Below the pieces are notes generated by a model, which saw only the letters and a list, made by a program, of their open reading frames with translations, did no database searches and was not told where the DNA came from. From assembly GCA_015501605.1 (NCBI GenBank), contig JADNRZ010000022.1:434001-498000 (forward strand): 64,000 nucleotides of DNA, written 5' to 3'. Positions 10,857-23,992 of the stretch are shown here, one piece after another (position 1 is the stretch's first letter; every line of letters starts with the position of its first letter). The stretch comes from Panaeolus papilionaceus. Taxonomy: Eukaryota; Basidiomycota; Agaricomycetes; Agaricales. The translations under genes and the position numbers were made by a program.

Positions 10857-12089
10857 GCAACAACCCAGCCGGAACCGGAGCATTGTGAGATGCGTCGTGT
10901 GGTCTTGACGATGCTCAGAGTCCTACGTGCATGGAAGCTGTAAAAACATACTTGTTGGACGGGCTTCAGCTTGGATTCGAACATACGGATATACATACAT
11001 ACATATGATAGTGTAACTTCTTCGGCTTCATGTAGATATTGGATTGAATATTAGTATTATTCCCTTTTGTAACATACACCTTTTTTATAAGCCTAACTAC
11101 TTATTTTCCTGCCGATACACGATGCAGTTGTCCACACAAACGTTGTTCGAACTATCATTGCTACGGACTTGGAATAGGCAGGACACTTAAAGAGTCATTT
11201 GCGTTGTAGTTTTTAAGTTCGTATTGGATAAAACATAATATTCCACCGAGAGACCAAAGTTACATATGCACAAGAATGATACTAGTACACACAAGTATGA
11301 GATGAATGAGACGCCCAAAGGAAAGAGATGTAACAGTAAAAACAAAGATAGACATAAAACATTAAAAACCAGGAGAACAAAGGAGTGAGGAAGGGTCCCC
11401 CCATTCGGGGTTTTGGTGCAAGAGGCTGGGTATCATTGTATGCAGATATGCCAAGAGAAGGTCGAGTCGATGAGGAATATGTGATGAAGATCATTAAATG
11501 ATTTCTGAAGGTGGATGATGGGTGGCGAATAAACTGGTTGGATTGGAGTTGCAAAGGGGCGTGGGGGATAGGTAAGAAAGCAGTGAATGTAGCGTAGGTA
11601 GAATCATAGATAGAAAAAAAAAGAAAGAGGTTCAAAACAAAAAATAATAAGTTAAGAGTGATGTTTGTATGTGGGTAGCGAACGTGAAAATGGGACGTGT
11701 TTAATAAAATATGTTACGTCGACGGGTTAAAAGAATGGGATGGCCAAGAAGCTTAGTTTGCCCGAGACGCGGATTTATTCGCCCGCTAGTTTTACACCAG
11801 AGGAAAAAACAAGACAGATTAAGGAGCGATATGCGCAATGTGATAAAACAACTTCAACCCCCTCCTTATGCGCGTGTTTGAAAAGGGGAAGTGGCCTGGA
11901 CGGAGAGCCCTCTGGGCCTGTGGACGCCGACTTGAGAGGGCATCGGGATACATCCGTCATTGAGACAAATGGCGACATGGCAATGCATTAGGGTGGGTTA
12001 TCAAACCTCATCTGTTGCATGGCCTGAGGGGGGTGCTGGGTGCTGCAAATCAACACAAAATTTAATGGTAAGAAGGGAGGCGTTCTGCT
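10857..12089. other. Long convergent spacer
   Basis: 3' flanks of the DOMON and EST1/SMG6-like genes. It has an 83-codon open frame at 11740-11991 (plus) and a 117-codon frame at 11282-11635 (minus), neither with recognisable domains. I see no supported gene. Confidence 0.5.
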
Positions 12090-15000
12090 TTATATCGTGG
12101 TCTTGGAGATGATGGAGGCAAGATCCTTCTCGCTGGCGGTTGGAAGCTGCCTGGAGCGAGCCTTGAGACGCACTGAAAAGAAGAGAAGTCATAAGTATTA
12201 CGTTCAGGTTTTGAGAAGAGAAGAAAGACTCACTGTTCCTATCGAAGCTCAACAAAACGACCTTGACTGCATTTTGGAGGTCAGCAGGGGCAGCAACAGG
12301 CGCCTTAAGCATCGACGACCTATCGACCCAGTGATCTTCGTGCCAGAACGCAGCCTTGAGAATGAGATCGTCCATCGTCTGATCGGCGCTCTTGTCCGAG
12401 AAATCGACCTGCTCAGTGCGTACATTGAGCGTGGTGAGGTAGTTGCCACGGGATGTCTGGACCTTGAGGGAAAGAGCATGGCTTCGAATATGGGAAGAGA
12501 TATAGGCCATCGCTGCCTTAGCAGCTTCACCAAGATCAGTAGGACCCTTGGAGAGACCTTCCAATTCCATGATAACGGGGAGAGGCACGACAACAGTCCA
12601 GCGCGAGCTCTCGACGAAGGACGAGAAGTACGACAGACCAGAGAGTAAAATGTTGGTGTCGATAACGAGGACAGTGTATCCTGGGACGATCGGCAAAAGG
12701 GGGCGTGCCGCAGCACCACGTGCACGACGCGAAGTCTGAGCAACAAAGCTAGACTGAGCCTGCAGGAGCTTCTTCAGCTCTCGTCGGCGCTCCCTAAGCT
12801 CCCTAATCTCAGGAGAATCATTGTCGTCGTCCTCGCTCTCCTCGTCGGAAGCACTGTTATCCTCATCGATATCCATCGCATCGTCTCCCCACCTCCTCCC
12901 CATCCTCCTCATTTCCTCCTCCTCCCTCTCAATACGATCCTCCTCACTCCACCTCTCCACCTTCTGCTTCAACTTGCCCTCAACCCTCCAGTCTCGAGTA
13001 CCCTCACTCCAGCCAAAGCCTTCAATGGCATCGGCGAGTTGAACGCCGCACCTCACAGTCCTAATCCACCTCCTCGTCAAATCGCTAGACGTCCGCTTGG
13101 CCTCCTCCTTCCCATCGTCATCGTCCTCAATAGTTCCGTCCGTCAGATCAGTCCCTTCAACCGACTGAAGAACCTCAAGTTCCGCCCTCCTCTCCTCGCC
13201 GCTCTTCCAGTAGCCGCGCTCAAAGACTTTGCGGCCGACCCACTCCATACCACGCATGCACCAGTCCTCAGGGAGAGGAGGCTGGCATCCACTGGTAAGC
13301 ATAATCCACCTCTCGCTCGGTGAAAGGTGCGAGTTATTCAGGGAGCCCGGCGGCGGCATCAATCCCTGCGAGATCATTATCTTTCTGGGAACCTTGGTGA
13401 AGAAGGTGGCCAAGTCGACCCAGGGAATGCTCCTTTCGAGAATCTCAACAGTAGGCTTGTGTTTCAACACGGTTGCGAGGAAGGTGAGGACAATAGGAAG
13501 ATAAGGATTGAGGGTAAAACTCGAGTACTGAGAGGCGCGGCGCTCGGGATTACTGAGAACATATGATAGCATGGAAAAGGTGAGTTGCAGGGCATATTTG
13601 AGTGCAAGAGGCTGCGCGTCGGCACTAAGTTGGGATTCGGCGCTGGGGATCGAAGGCGACTTCATCGTCGCATCACCATTCTGGTCTTGGTCGACGTCCA
13701 TCTCGTCGGGGTTCGTCGATCCAGGTACACCAGCAGCGGCCTTCTTCGCCATGACCCTCATGGCAGCGGCGGCCTGTGGGCCATTGGCTTCCTTCAAGCC
13801 TACACAGCCTACTCGCCTTAGCAATCCACTGGGGCGCCCGTACTCGAAAACGGATGCGATGTTGGTGACGCCCATCATGATCCAATCACGTTCTTGGGCT
13901 CCCTCAATCTCCAAACGTTCGATGAAACGCGATAGCGTGGGCTGGAAATCGTCCAACTGGATATTCGTGAAAAGCATACCATGGAGGCGAACGAATAGGT
14001 CAGAGGCGCGAGCATCTGGTAGCGCTCGCTTTGCTTGAAGCGGTGGCGCCCAAATGGGAAGGATGGATTCACGCGAGGTTGGGAAAGGGTGAAGCGTCGT
14101 CATACTGATTGAAAGCAAAGAAAAGAATTACAGAACGTCAGGTAAATTACTCCCGAAATGATATGGGAACGTACCTTTTGACGAAATGATATACGGCGCG
14201 AAGTTCCTCCCCTTCAGCTTCCCTTGACAACAGGCCTAGGTGGTGGTGGAGTTTGCCCGTACCAGGTTGGTCGGTGAGACCGGTGCCATACCAGTCTCGC
14301 GCGATGTTGCGCCACCGCTCCTTCTCTGGCTCGACATCAAGTAAGCGAGCCGCAGCCAAGCCAATGCTAGGCGAAGGGCTGTCGTCAATGCGTGCTGCAG
14401 GAGCATCGCTGATTGATTTGACAGATCCATTAGACGTGGGACGAGGGGAAACGCCGTCAGTATTGTTTGACGCCTCGATAACGGCTTTCTGTGTGAGTCC
14501 ACCCTGACCACCGATACCGCCGTTGACCATGGCGGCAACTGCCATGCGATACCTTGCCAAATCGCCAAGAGCTTCCAGCCATCCAGCCTTGAAGGGATTT
14601 AATGTGGGCTCTTCGAGGAGACCTGTGTAAAACGTATAAGCATAATAGATAACGTCCTGAAGGTGCTCCAAAGCGAGGGGCGAGGTGAATGAGGAATGCC
14701 GTAGAGATTCGAGGAGTTTGTGAAAGCCGAACGTCCATAGTCGTACAATGATGTTGTACTTCGTGGGGATGTTACGAAGGGACGCGGGTACTGAAGGCGC
14801 CAGTGATATCGTCAATAGTGTGTGGATAAGTTCGGCGAGCCTGTTGGCCATGATGAGTGAACCAAGAATAAAACTTTGTGAGTAATTACGCACTGTTTAT
14901 GGTCGCTGATCCGTTTCTTCCACTTATCCTTCTCGATTTCGTCTTGTTCGAGCTCCTTGCCTTTTAACATCACCCTGGCAGTCATAGCCTCCTCTCCCTC

Positions 15001-16036
15001 ATCCATTGCGTCCTCCTTCTGAACCTTGGCTTCCAACGTCGTGATACCCCGGTAAAGCTTCTTTAGTTGGAGGGAGAAAGCGTTATTACTTGATTCGTCC
15101 GTCTGGCCGGGTCGTTGATCAAACAAAGCGGAGGAGGCGGAGGATCCATCGGTGGTAGAAGATAGGGTAAACGACGAGGAGGCAACGGAGGCAGCGTAAG
15201 AGGATGTTGATGACGCTGAGACGTAATCGGTTGAGGGTTTAGATACGGGTGTCGGGCGTCCACCTTGCGACAGCTGCGGTCGCGTAAGGACAGAGAAACG
15301 GACAGGGTCATCCTTGCGGTGGTCAAACAGCTGCCTGGATGAACCTCTATCCTCCCCTCTATGGTGTGAATGGCTATTGCGTGAGGCGTGAGGCGTGTCG
15401 ATTTCTGATGATTGTTCAGGTTCAGCGGTACGACGCATAGGAATAGGATCGGTGTTAGGGTTGAACAGCTTCTGTGTTGAAGATGGCTTCTGTGTTGATG
15501 ATGAAGGTCTGGGGGAAGGTGATGCGGAGATTTTCAAACGACGTGAAAAGTCTTCGTGGTCTGCATCCTGTGTCGGCCGGGACACAATGACGTGAGGCGA
15601 TGCGTGCCTGCGAGGCGATGGTGGTGGTTGGCGTGGCCCCGAGGAGGCGACTGTTAGCTTAGGAGAACGTTCTGGACGTTCTGTCCGCTGTATTGAGGAA
15701 GATGAAGCAGTATGCTGCTGCTGGTGTGGTGTTGTGGATGATGATGGTAGATGATTTGGCTGTGAAGTAGGCTGCATCCTTTCTCTCTCAGACTTATCTC
15801 TTGGGCGGGTCATTCTAAAAGAATATAAGCCGCTGTTTTAGTATAAAAAGCAAAACAAAATCAAGGGGAAATATGTAAACTTACGCAGCATTTCGCCTGC
15901 GTAGCGCAGTGAGTTTCTCGTCGAGGTCTGTTGGCTGTGGACCCTCCTTTGTAGAATGAGAATCCCTGTGTAATGGATCGCGCTCTTTGCCCTTCCTTGA
16001 AGGTTTTGAATCTATAGGATAGGATTCCACCTGCAT
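12090..16036 (-). CDS. EST1/SMG6-like protein with C-terminal PIN nuclease domain
   Basis: A large protein of roughly 1,150-1,200 residues. The first exon starts MQVESYPIDSKPSRKGKERD, then a long Ser/Pro/Arg-rich disordered region, a short helical segment (FSLQLKKLYRGITTLEAKVQ), and an EST1-type alpha-helical region with HLQDVIYYAYTFYTGLLEEP, WRNIARDWYGTGLTD and GKLHHHLGLLSREAEGEELR. An acidic stretch (DIDEDNSASDEESEDDDND) precedes the PIN domain, VLVIDTNILLSGLSYFSSFV...MELEGLSKG...DDLILKAAFW...SFDRN, which shows the expected acidic residues. Family knowledge: EST1A/SMG6 homologs act in nonsense-mediated mRNA decay and at telomeres; SMG6 cleaves mRNA with its PIN domain. Intron joins at 15814-15892 and near 14119-14172 were inferred. 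Whether this is the true SMG6 ortholog is inference. Confidence 0.85.
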
Positions 16037-17564
16037 TTCCTGTTAGTTTTGAAGTGAAGGTGATGGTTAAGAAGAAAGAATTGGCGCTGTGTGCGCAGTT
16101 TGCAAGAAACTACACCAATCCAGGTCCAATCTCAGAGTCGCCAAGCAAGTTTCAATTTCCTAATTAGGTTCCGCAGCACATCATTACACGTGACTGTGTA
16201 GATCAATGCTGCGCAGTCCGCAACTAATAAACCTCCTTAAGTTTAATTTTATTTATTTAAGTTGAATTTATATCTTGTAGTCCATAAGATAAGAATAATA
16301 TTAAAAAGGTACTTTAAAACTCTTTTCTCTTTCTTTCTCTCTTCATCTACCAGTCCTATTACTTTTATTTATTTATTTAAGAGTTATCTTTCCTATAACG
16401 GATCAATCATTCCCTCCGCATTATGTCAGAATTGACCATTTCACCATTGTCACCCCCTTTCACTGGGTAATCGGCCAATAATAAACTCCTTGTAGCCGAC
16501 TTCTCACCTCCGCAGCACCGTCTTCTAGTCAGTTACTTATAACTCTGTAGCATTGTCCGTGAATCCCCTCTCCTGATTACTCCACCGTGGTCCGTTTGTC
16601 GCTCGACTCATTCTATTGTGACAGAACTAAACACCGTAGTTCGCCGTATTGTCATCCCCAATGTCCACGTCGTCTTTTCGACGATTAACCTATATACTTG
16701 ATCATTAAACATGTCATGATCGAAACTTTTTCTTACCTTGCCTTGCATGAAGAACAAGCCTGTTTCTATACTTAAACGGCCACCATGGTGCTCTATGGGA
16801 ACGTCAAACAGCGCTGCTCAGCTGCGGCATCCTAATTCCCGAAAGCATTCTGTTCGTGTCATTTTACTCGCTTTTTTGCACCCCTACACGTACGCGACCT
16901 CGTGCCCTCCCCTGCAACCATATTGCTTCTTATTTTGATATCTTCAAATGATTTACATATGTATAACGCATCTACTGATCTGTTTGGTCACAAGCGCGGC
17001 GGCTAATATTTATTCTTGCTAAGCGCTCTCTGCCTCTCTGTTCATCGTTTGATTACCTTGATATCTAAACTACTAGCACTAACCCCTGTACCATACCCAA
17101 ATGGTGATGAATCGCTATAGCTTGATCACAAAATACAAACCTTACGATCAAATCTGCTCGGCATGCCCAGCTCGATAGCCACACCTCGATCCAAGCATTG
17201 TCTGACAATAACATCCCCATTACTTCGTCCGACTGTCTGACACTTGCGGCTTGCTCGGACAATATTCTGCGCGGTTTCGAAACCATGATGTCAAAAAACC
17301 CACGATATTGCTGTAAAACAATCAGCTTGCAGTGCCTCCCGTATTACGGATATCCGAGTGGAACTGTGCCGCACACGCTTTATCGTAGTAGGTCCTGTTC
17401 AACGGAAGTCCTCTCGTCGAAGCGACTGCTCCTCATGCGTCACTGAGACGGAAGCATCCGTATGATTGTGGCATTCGAATCATCCCATGTCACCATACCA
17501 TACAGCCAGGCACAGCCGCTACGTGGGCCCAGCGCGTTAGCACTAAATATCAAGCGGCCGTGGC

Positions 17565-17590
17565 CGCGCATTGCACTGCACAGTGCAGTG
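17565..17590. repeat. Short perfect inverted repeat
   Basis: GCACTGCAC-A-GTGCAGTGC forms a perfect palindrome around one base, next to the GC-rich string CGGCCGTGGCCGCG. It lies in the gene-poor interval and no function is evident. Confidence 0.7.
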
Positions 17591-18111
17591 CTTTCTTGTC
17601 AATGACGCGTTCGCAAACGGCCCAAAGCTCCCGCATTTGTCTCATTCTCGGTCGCTCCCCACCTCCTGCGGAATTCGGATGTGGAGTATGCTTTCCGTAA
17701 TCCGGAGCAAATCATTATTATGCTAAGTAACTAATGTCATTGCACACGCAATAAAAATGTAAATATTGCTGCATGGCTTTGCGCTGACTCCGTGAGCACC
17801 CCTCGCCGACTCGGATTTGTCAAGTCTGACGAATTCTGAGCCCACTGAATAGCACTGAATAGTCGACATGCCACGCTCATTTTCTTTCTATTTCCATTTG
17901 ATTCAGATGCTCATGACCACGTCAGTTCGCTTGCCAGCTCAGCAAAAGATTAGGAGCATGCAGCACAGTGGATTACAGTAGCTCCGAAGTTTGAATTCGA
18001 ACCCGCCATATCAAGTCTAAGTTACTCCGCTGCGCAGTCGACTATGTAACTCGCCACCCGGTGGCCGTCTTCATACTGGCTTTTCATTGAAATTTTAACT
18101 GTATAGATATA

Positions 18112-18140
18112 CTAACCTCAAGGCATGTTTTTGAGGTTAG
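18112..18140. repeat. Inverted repeat with 9-nt loop
   Basis: CTAACCTCAA and TTGAGGTTAG are perfect reverse complements separated by GGCATGTTT, able to fold as a hairpin. It sits alone in the gene-poor interval. Confidence 0.7.
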
Positions 18141-20116
18141 GTGCGCATAGGCAATCATTCGTTAGACCAACTCATGTAGCGACCCCGTAATATTGGTTGG
18201 CCGCTAATACCAATTCTGCGTAGTTGAATGCACTACTGTCTAGATACTTCTAGTCTGCGCACGGTTGATCATGACCGTGATCACGACTACATTGTATTCA
18301 CAATTATGATCACCGTCGAGCCAACATTCGATGACTTATGAAGTGAGCTGCGCAGCGCGGTTGAAGCGGTCGCGAATACGTGCTTAGACCCTAACGCGGA
18401 GTTCGTGATCGTGTAGCACCATATCTTATCGTTCCGTTCAAACGTTAGGGCTTCGGAGCCCGTTGCGAGTCGGAGTTCTATTGCAAGCCGGGAAATACAA
18501 TACCTCTTATTATGTACTTTTTCACAGATCACATTCATATGAAACTTTGACTGCTTCGAAACCTGCCACTCTGTGCATTTGATAAGTATGCACCATTCCC
18601 GAGCTGATCGCGGCTTTCGGTTCCCTTTTATGTCGATCTGCTGAAGATAAGAAGTCTGATTATCCATTACGGGCGTTACAATGCAAAGCGCGCAAGTACA
18701 TATTCCGGATAGATGGTATATATATCGTTATCACGCCCACATTTGGCGTAGCGGATTGAAGTAGTGCAAGTGCACTGCGTGTAATAAACACTGTATTATG
18801 TGGGTATGTGCTACTTCTCGGGTCATTGAACTCGCGCTGGCTCCGTTTAATCATATCTCAATGTCCTAGCGTGTGCGTGCCTTATGTACGTGGCCTTCAG
18901 CCAAAGAAACAGCTGGATGGAATACAGTAGGTCCACATGTAGTGAGAATCGCGCTCCACTGTTATTAATACCCTTTAAAATGAAATTCAAAGTAGTATAT
19001 AAAAAGCATTATCGCACTTTTGATAAAGATATATATTTCTGTCCTCAGCAATAGGAAGGGTGCTGCGGAATTAAATTAGGAACACGAGAGTATACGTACG
19101 AACGATCATGTACAGATGTACATTACACACAGTGGCATACACTTCGAGCCTTCTTAGACACGCTATACATATGTCTGAGAAAACGCACCGATATCGGTGG
19201 GGGAAGAACAAGTGGGTCCTCCAGGTCTCCTCACGGTCCACCTCGAATAGCGAATGCAAGTTCACATCGCTCGAACTAAAATTACTCGCCCACATTGGTT
19301 GGGTAATCAGATGTGTAGCACGCAGACTTCGTCCGACAATGGTACCCATCTATTCGTTCACGCACGCACGAAATTCAAATGCAGAAGCACCCTCAAACTA
19401 TCGCAGATGTCCACAAACCTGATGTGTGTATCAAGCCAATCGGCGAAAGGGCGTCGAACAGACCATTCAAAATTTCAGGCCCTGGTTTGACGATTTCTTA
19501 CCAGACTGCTGGCCTGCTTCGGTACTGAAATAAACAGGGACTTGAGCGGCGAATCTGTTTGGGTCGAAAATACCTAATCGAAGTGGGACATTTGACAGGG
19601 AGATGGCGGTTAGGCTGTACCCGGGTTTGGCCTGTCCTCCACTCTCCAGGGGGGACGATATCAAATAGTAGGTACATATAAGCTGTACATAAAAGAAAAA
19701 AGAACAATATAGATACATTGTACATAAACTGTCAGTTGAATGCCACCCAAGGCGCCCACGTTATCAAGCAGGCGAATTCGGTTGCGAAATACACGAACCT
19801 AGGTCTTTAGATATGAACTCGTTTGTCCCTATCGGTGATGTTTAACGCCAAAATGGCACTCTACATGATATCGATACTTACAACCAGTTTCTGAGCACTC
19901 ATTGATAGAATGCACACATATACACAGAGCGTTGCGGAGAGCTCCAGTAGTGTCATGCCTTAGCGACACAGTATGTTGATTATTAGCAATCCTCCCACGT
20001 CTGGTCTCGACCTGTGATTTAGCGCTCATGAAAACAAAAAGCTCATCCGTGTCTGTTCTCCATACAAATACATATTTAAACTTCTGACCTAATTTTTAAA
20101 ACATTCAGCTATTCCT

Positions 20117-23100
20117 TCAGTTATTCCAGACTGAGGCAACGCTCAAGCCATCATCGGCGTCAACCGTCACATTTCCACCAGCTGATCGATTAACCTTAAG
20201 TCGACCAGCCAAGCTTGTACCCTTACCAAGCGGCACAACAACAAATTTCTCGACCCCCTCTGCCAATTGGTAAGCGCGAACTTCAAGACCAACTTTCGCA
20301 TAGTCATAATCTGGTCGTCCAATCTTCTCGGGACCCAATAGAAGAACCGACTCGGGACGAACCCAAACTGGAATTTCGTCAATGGGGACTTGTTCTTTTA
20401 CCCACACGGGTCCTTGAATGGTGCGCTCGGGGTGGAAGAAGTGAGTCCATGTACCAGCGGGGATGTAGTATTCCGATTCTTCGCCCAGTGGGACAAATAC
20501 CGGAGCGACAAGAAGGTTAGGCCCTGCACATTTTGAAATAATTAGGCATCAGCAACGTGTTTCCATCATACGAAATTGCTGGGTAAAACAAGAACGGGAA
20601 TGTCGGAGGAAATCGTGATGGTAAAGCCGTTTTAAGAACATCAAGGAAATACAAGAGACCAATCTACGCACCCAACATGAATTGTCTATCAAGATAATGC
20701 GTCGTCCTATCATCAGGGAACTCGAGGAACATGGCACGCATCATGGGATGGCCCTTCAGACGAGCTTCAATGGACTATATCGGGGGAAATGTCGTCAGGA
20801 TATTTGACCAATAGGGAAAAAAACGCAACGCTCGTCCGCAGCACTTCGAAGCCACCGGATGGTCGTAAAACCGCTTATAGGACGGCGCCGGCCGCGGCGG
20901 GCGCAGAAAAACGTAAAACTTAAACTCACCAGAGCGTAAAGGTAGGGCATCAATCGGTGCTTCGTGTCCAGGAATTTGGCCATATTCTTAGCCGCCTCCT
21001 CGCCGTAGTTCCACGGAACTCGATAAGAACTCGAGCCATGAAGTCTTGAGTGTGACGAAAAAAGGCCAAACTGAACCCATCTTTGATATATTTCGGGGGG
21101 TGGATGTCCCTAAAGAAAATATTGTGATAGGAATCATGCATTTCAATTCTGCAGGGTTTTGCCAGACTGCATGTAACTGACCTCGAATCCGCCGATATCA
21201 TGCGAAGCATAACCAAATCCTGAAAGACATAGGGATAAGGCACCACGCATGGCCTCAGCCATGGCTTCCCATGTCGACTCGCAGTCGCCTCCCCAATGGA
21301 CAGGGTATCTAAGTTCTCAGAACGGTAAGTTCATAAATTCTGGATTATAATCAAATGTTCCCTTACCGCTGTCCACCAACCGATGCGGCTCTGGCGAAAA
21401 CAATTGCCTCTCCTTCTCCGTACCTCTCCTTGAGAAGTTCAAATACAACTTGGTTATACATCACTGAGTACGCGTTGTGCATGTCCACGGGATCAGATCC
21501 ATCGTGAAGCACAACAGATACATGAGGGATGCGTTCAGCAAAGTCTGTCTGTTAGGGGTTTGTCAGTTAATTCAATTGCGGTCTTCTAGCATAAAAGGGG
21601 GTAGCTGCTGCGGATAGTCATGCAGGGACTAACCTTGAAGGTGTCCACTCCAAGATCAATTAAAGCTGACAGCTTGTTCCTGTACCATTCACGAGCTTCT
21701 GGGTTTGTGATATCGACAATGGCCAATCCTGGCTGCCATAAATCCCATCTTGGGAGGGAGGCATAGTTAGCTTTAATCATCACAAGTGTTTATATGACAT
21801 AGGTCATGAGATACTCACTGCCAAGGGGTGCCATCTTTTCTCTTGATAAAGTACCCGCCCTTCACCCCCTCTTGGAAAATAGGCGACAGCTGAGAGATAT
21901 ACGGGTTGACTACAAATTATTTTGAAATAAGTTAAATGGACCATAACCCTACATGCACTTCTACCGCACTTACTCCATAAACATACTTTGACACCATATT
22001 TGGCCTTGATTTCGGCGATGTATGCCTTAGGGTCGGGGAAATTGTCAGGATCGAATGTAAATGAGCACCTAAAGACGGAGAGTTAATTTCAGAAGATACG
22101 ACGACAACAGATAAGGCAGGGACTTACCATTCGTATTGTTTCATCCAGAAGCAGTCGAAATGGAATACCCGGACGTTGCAGTCGCGTTCTTGCATTCCTT
22201 GCAAGAATCCGGACACAGTTGCGCTTGAGTACGAGGTGAGGAATGAAGTCGACAACCACAGGCCATATGTCCACGCAGGGAGTATCCTAGAAACATCGTC
22301 GCAAGTTAGACAAGCAAGTAACGTCAGCTGCGTGGTCACTCACGCTGGACGACCGGTCAATCGCGTATACCGTTCCAAAATCTCCGAGGTATGTGAGCTT
22401 TCATTGCGGACACAATGCACTGTATACTGACCTCGAGTGGAGTTTCTCCATAAATCAAAAAGTACTCTAATGTACTGTCTGCGACAGATACGCCGACTCG
22501 GCTGACTTTCTCAGAGCAAACCTCAATATCGACTTCGCCCGGATGGTTGACAAAAACTCCGTAATTGCGATTAGTGATGTAGAAAGGAACGCATTTGTAC
22601 GCCTGATCACTTGATGTTCCTCCATCTTGGTTCCAAATCCTGACTGTTTGGCCTATCAATGAAATTCAAGTCAGTGTGACTATTGACACTGCTGATCAAA
22701 GGAATCAATTAGTGAACCCTTTAGGAGATTACATTACCATTTTTGACGAATGGACCAAACTGCTCTCCCATTCCATAAATGAGTTCTCCTGGAGAGGTGT
22801 TGAGCTCAGAGTTGATGTATCGCACGCTGGGTGGCAAAGGTTCCGGGTGTGGGTTCGAGATGGGGTCTTGGGTCAAACAAGAACTGTGAGACGCCGATGT
22901 GAGAGTCCATTTCGATGGAACATCGAAGACGCCTTGGTGCTTCGGACCAGCTTCTGTCAAAGTACGCTTAGGCGACTTGAAGGTGATTGTGTATGGGTTC
23001 TGAGTGATCTCGGCCTTCAAGTCTCCAGACTGAATTAGGAGCTTGGTGTCCTCCTTGTTGAGCTGGACGTTGGGGACGGCTTCGTCATCTGGGAAGAGCC

Positions 23101-23395
23101 TAATGACTGGGGAAGGATCCCCAGCTGCGACATGTTGGATCTTAACGCCAATGATTCCTTCAGTTGGAGAATGAATCCGCACACTTAAAACGGGGCCTTT
23201 GAGGTTGTGTCAATCGCTGTTTTAACAGCGAAGCGGTTCACACGTACCTCCTAGGGTATCCCCTCGATGTCTGATTGGGCGAGTGGAGACATGAAGGTTG
23301 TACCCAGTCTCGTCACTCTCAGAGCGAACTACCTGAAGACCATAAAAGGGCTTTACGCCGTGCTTCAAAAGCCAAAAACCGTCGTTGAACTTCAT
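20117..23395 (-). CDS. GH31 glycosidase, alpha-xylosidase (YicI-like)
   Basis: Starts [20 protein letters not shown], the usual N-terminus of fungal alpha-xylosidases. Then come a beta-sandwich ([20 protein letters not shown]) and a (beta/alpha)8 barrel with [20 protein letters not shown]. The nucleophile region is [11 protein letters not shown], where most YicI relatives have DFGE; the acid/base region is [20 protein letters not shown]. Further on are [26 protein letters not shown] and the C-terminal sheet [20 protein letters not shown] ending SVWNN. Length is roughly 780 residues. It should release alpha-linked xylose from xyloglucan oligosaccharides; no clear signal peptide is seen, suggesting intracellular action (inference). 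More than ten introns; the one near 20776-20929 carries a GC-rich core unlike its surroundings. Confidence 0.88.
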
Positions 23396-23992
23396 GTTGA
23401 AGAGCAGGGAGTAAAATGTTGGGTCGCCATTGGTCAGATTTTATACAGCTTTTCTGGCTTCCTCAGAGGACTACTTTTTTCCCTAATCATGTGGACCATT
23501 TGGGAGAGAAGAAGATATTATCGTCGCTTCTTCACGTATCAAACGGCCCGCTCAACACTCTGTACAGCAGGTGACTGGCCGATAAACAGCCGCATTGTTC
23601 ACAGGAAATTGAAAGCAAATACAGCAGCCGTTGCAAAGGTTACGTGTCAATCAACTTGAAACCATATATGCTGTAACTTCGCGGGTAGACGGTCCTGTTT
23701 CCCGTCCAAGACAACGAAGTGGAGGACTTGGTGGAGAGGAAGGTTGAAGCGAAGGCCAATAATGTCGCTAATCAACGATGGTCCTAGTGCAAACAAATAA
23801 CAAACAATCCTTGATGATAAGATGAAGGGCAGCACAGCTAGTCAACTAGCCAGAGTCAGAGTCCACATAAACTTACTATTTTCCTCAAATTGTCCTTTGC
23901 CTAAATTATAATTACACGTTCTATTTACAGCGAAACAAAATAATACTGGGATGTTACGTTCGATTCATAACCTCCTTGTCGTCATCCAATAG
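23396..23992. other. Spacer upstream of the alpha-xylosidase
   Basis: Promoter side of the GH31 gene and 3' flank of the TPR gene. Short open frames lack recognisable features. Confidence 0.55.

Larger units (their letters stand above)
16037..20116. other. 4-kb gene-poor interval
   Basis: No supported coding region on either strand. The left part (16240-16400) is AT-rich with TTTATTTATTTAA motifs. A 9+1+9 bp perfect inverted repeat lies near 17570, and a 10-bp inverted repeat with a 9-nt loop at 18112-18140. A minus-strand stretch at about 19490-19650 (GGQAKPGYSLTAISLSNVPL and on) looks protein-like, but I could not connect it to a gene. Possible contents are a decayed element, a non-coding RNA or a lost gene; the sequence alone does not decide. 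Confidence 0.5.

Noticed and set aside
11740..11991. 83-codon plus-strand frame in the spacer after the DOMON gene
   Set aside because: Lies in a likely 3' flank, no domain or conservation seen, and no clear promoter.
12548..14038. Several plus-strand frames opposite the EST1/SMG6-like gene
   Set aside because: They lie against well-supported PIN and EST1 coding sequence and have no features of their own.
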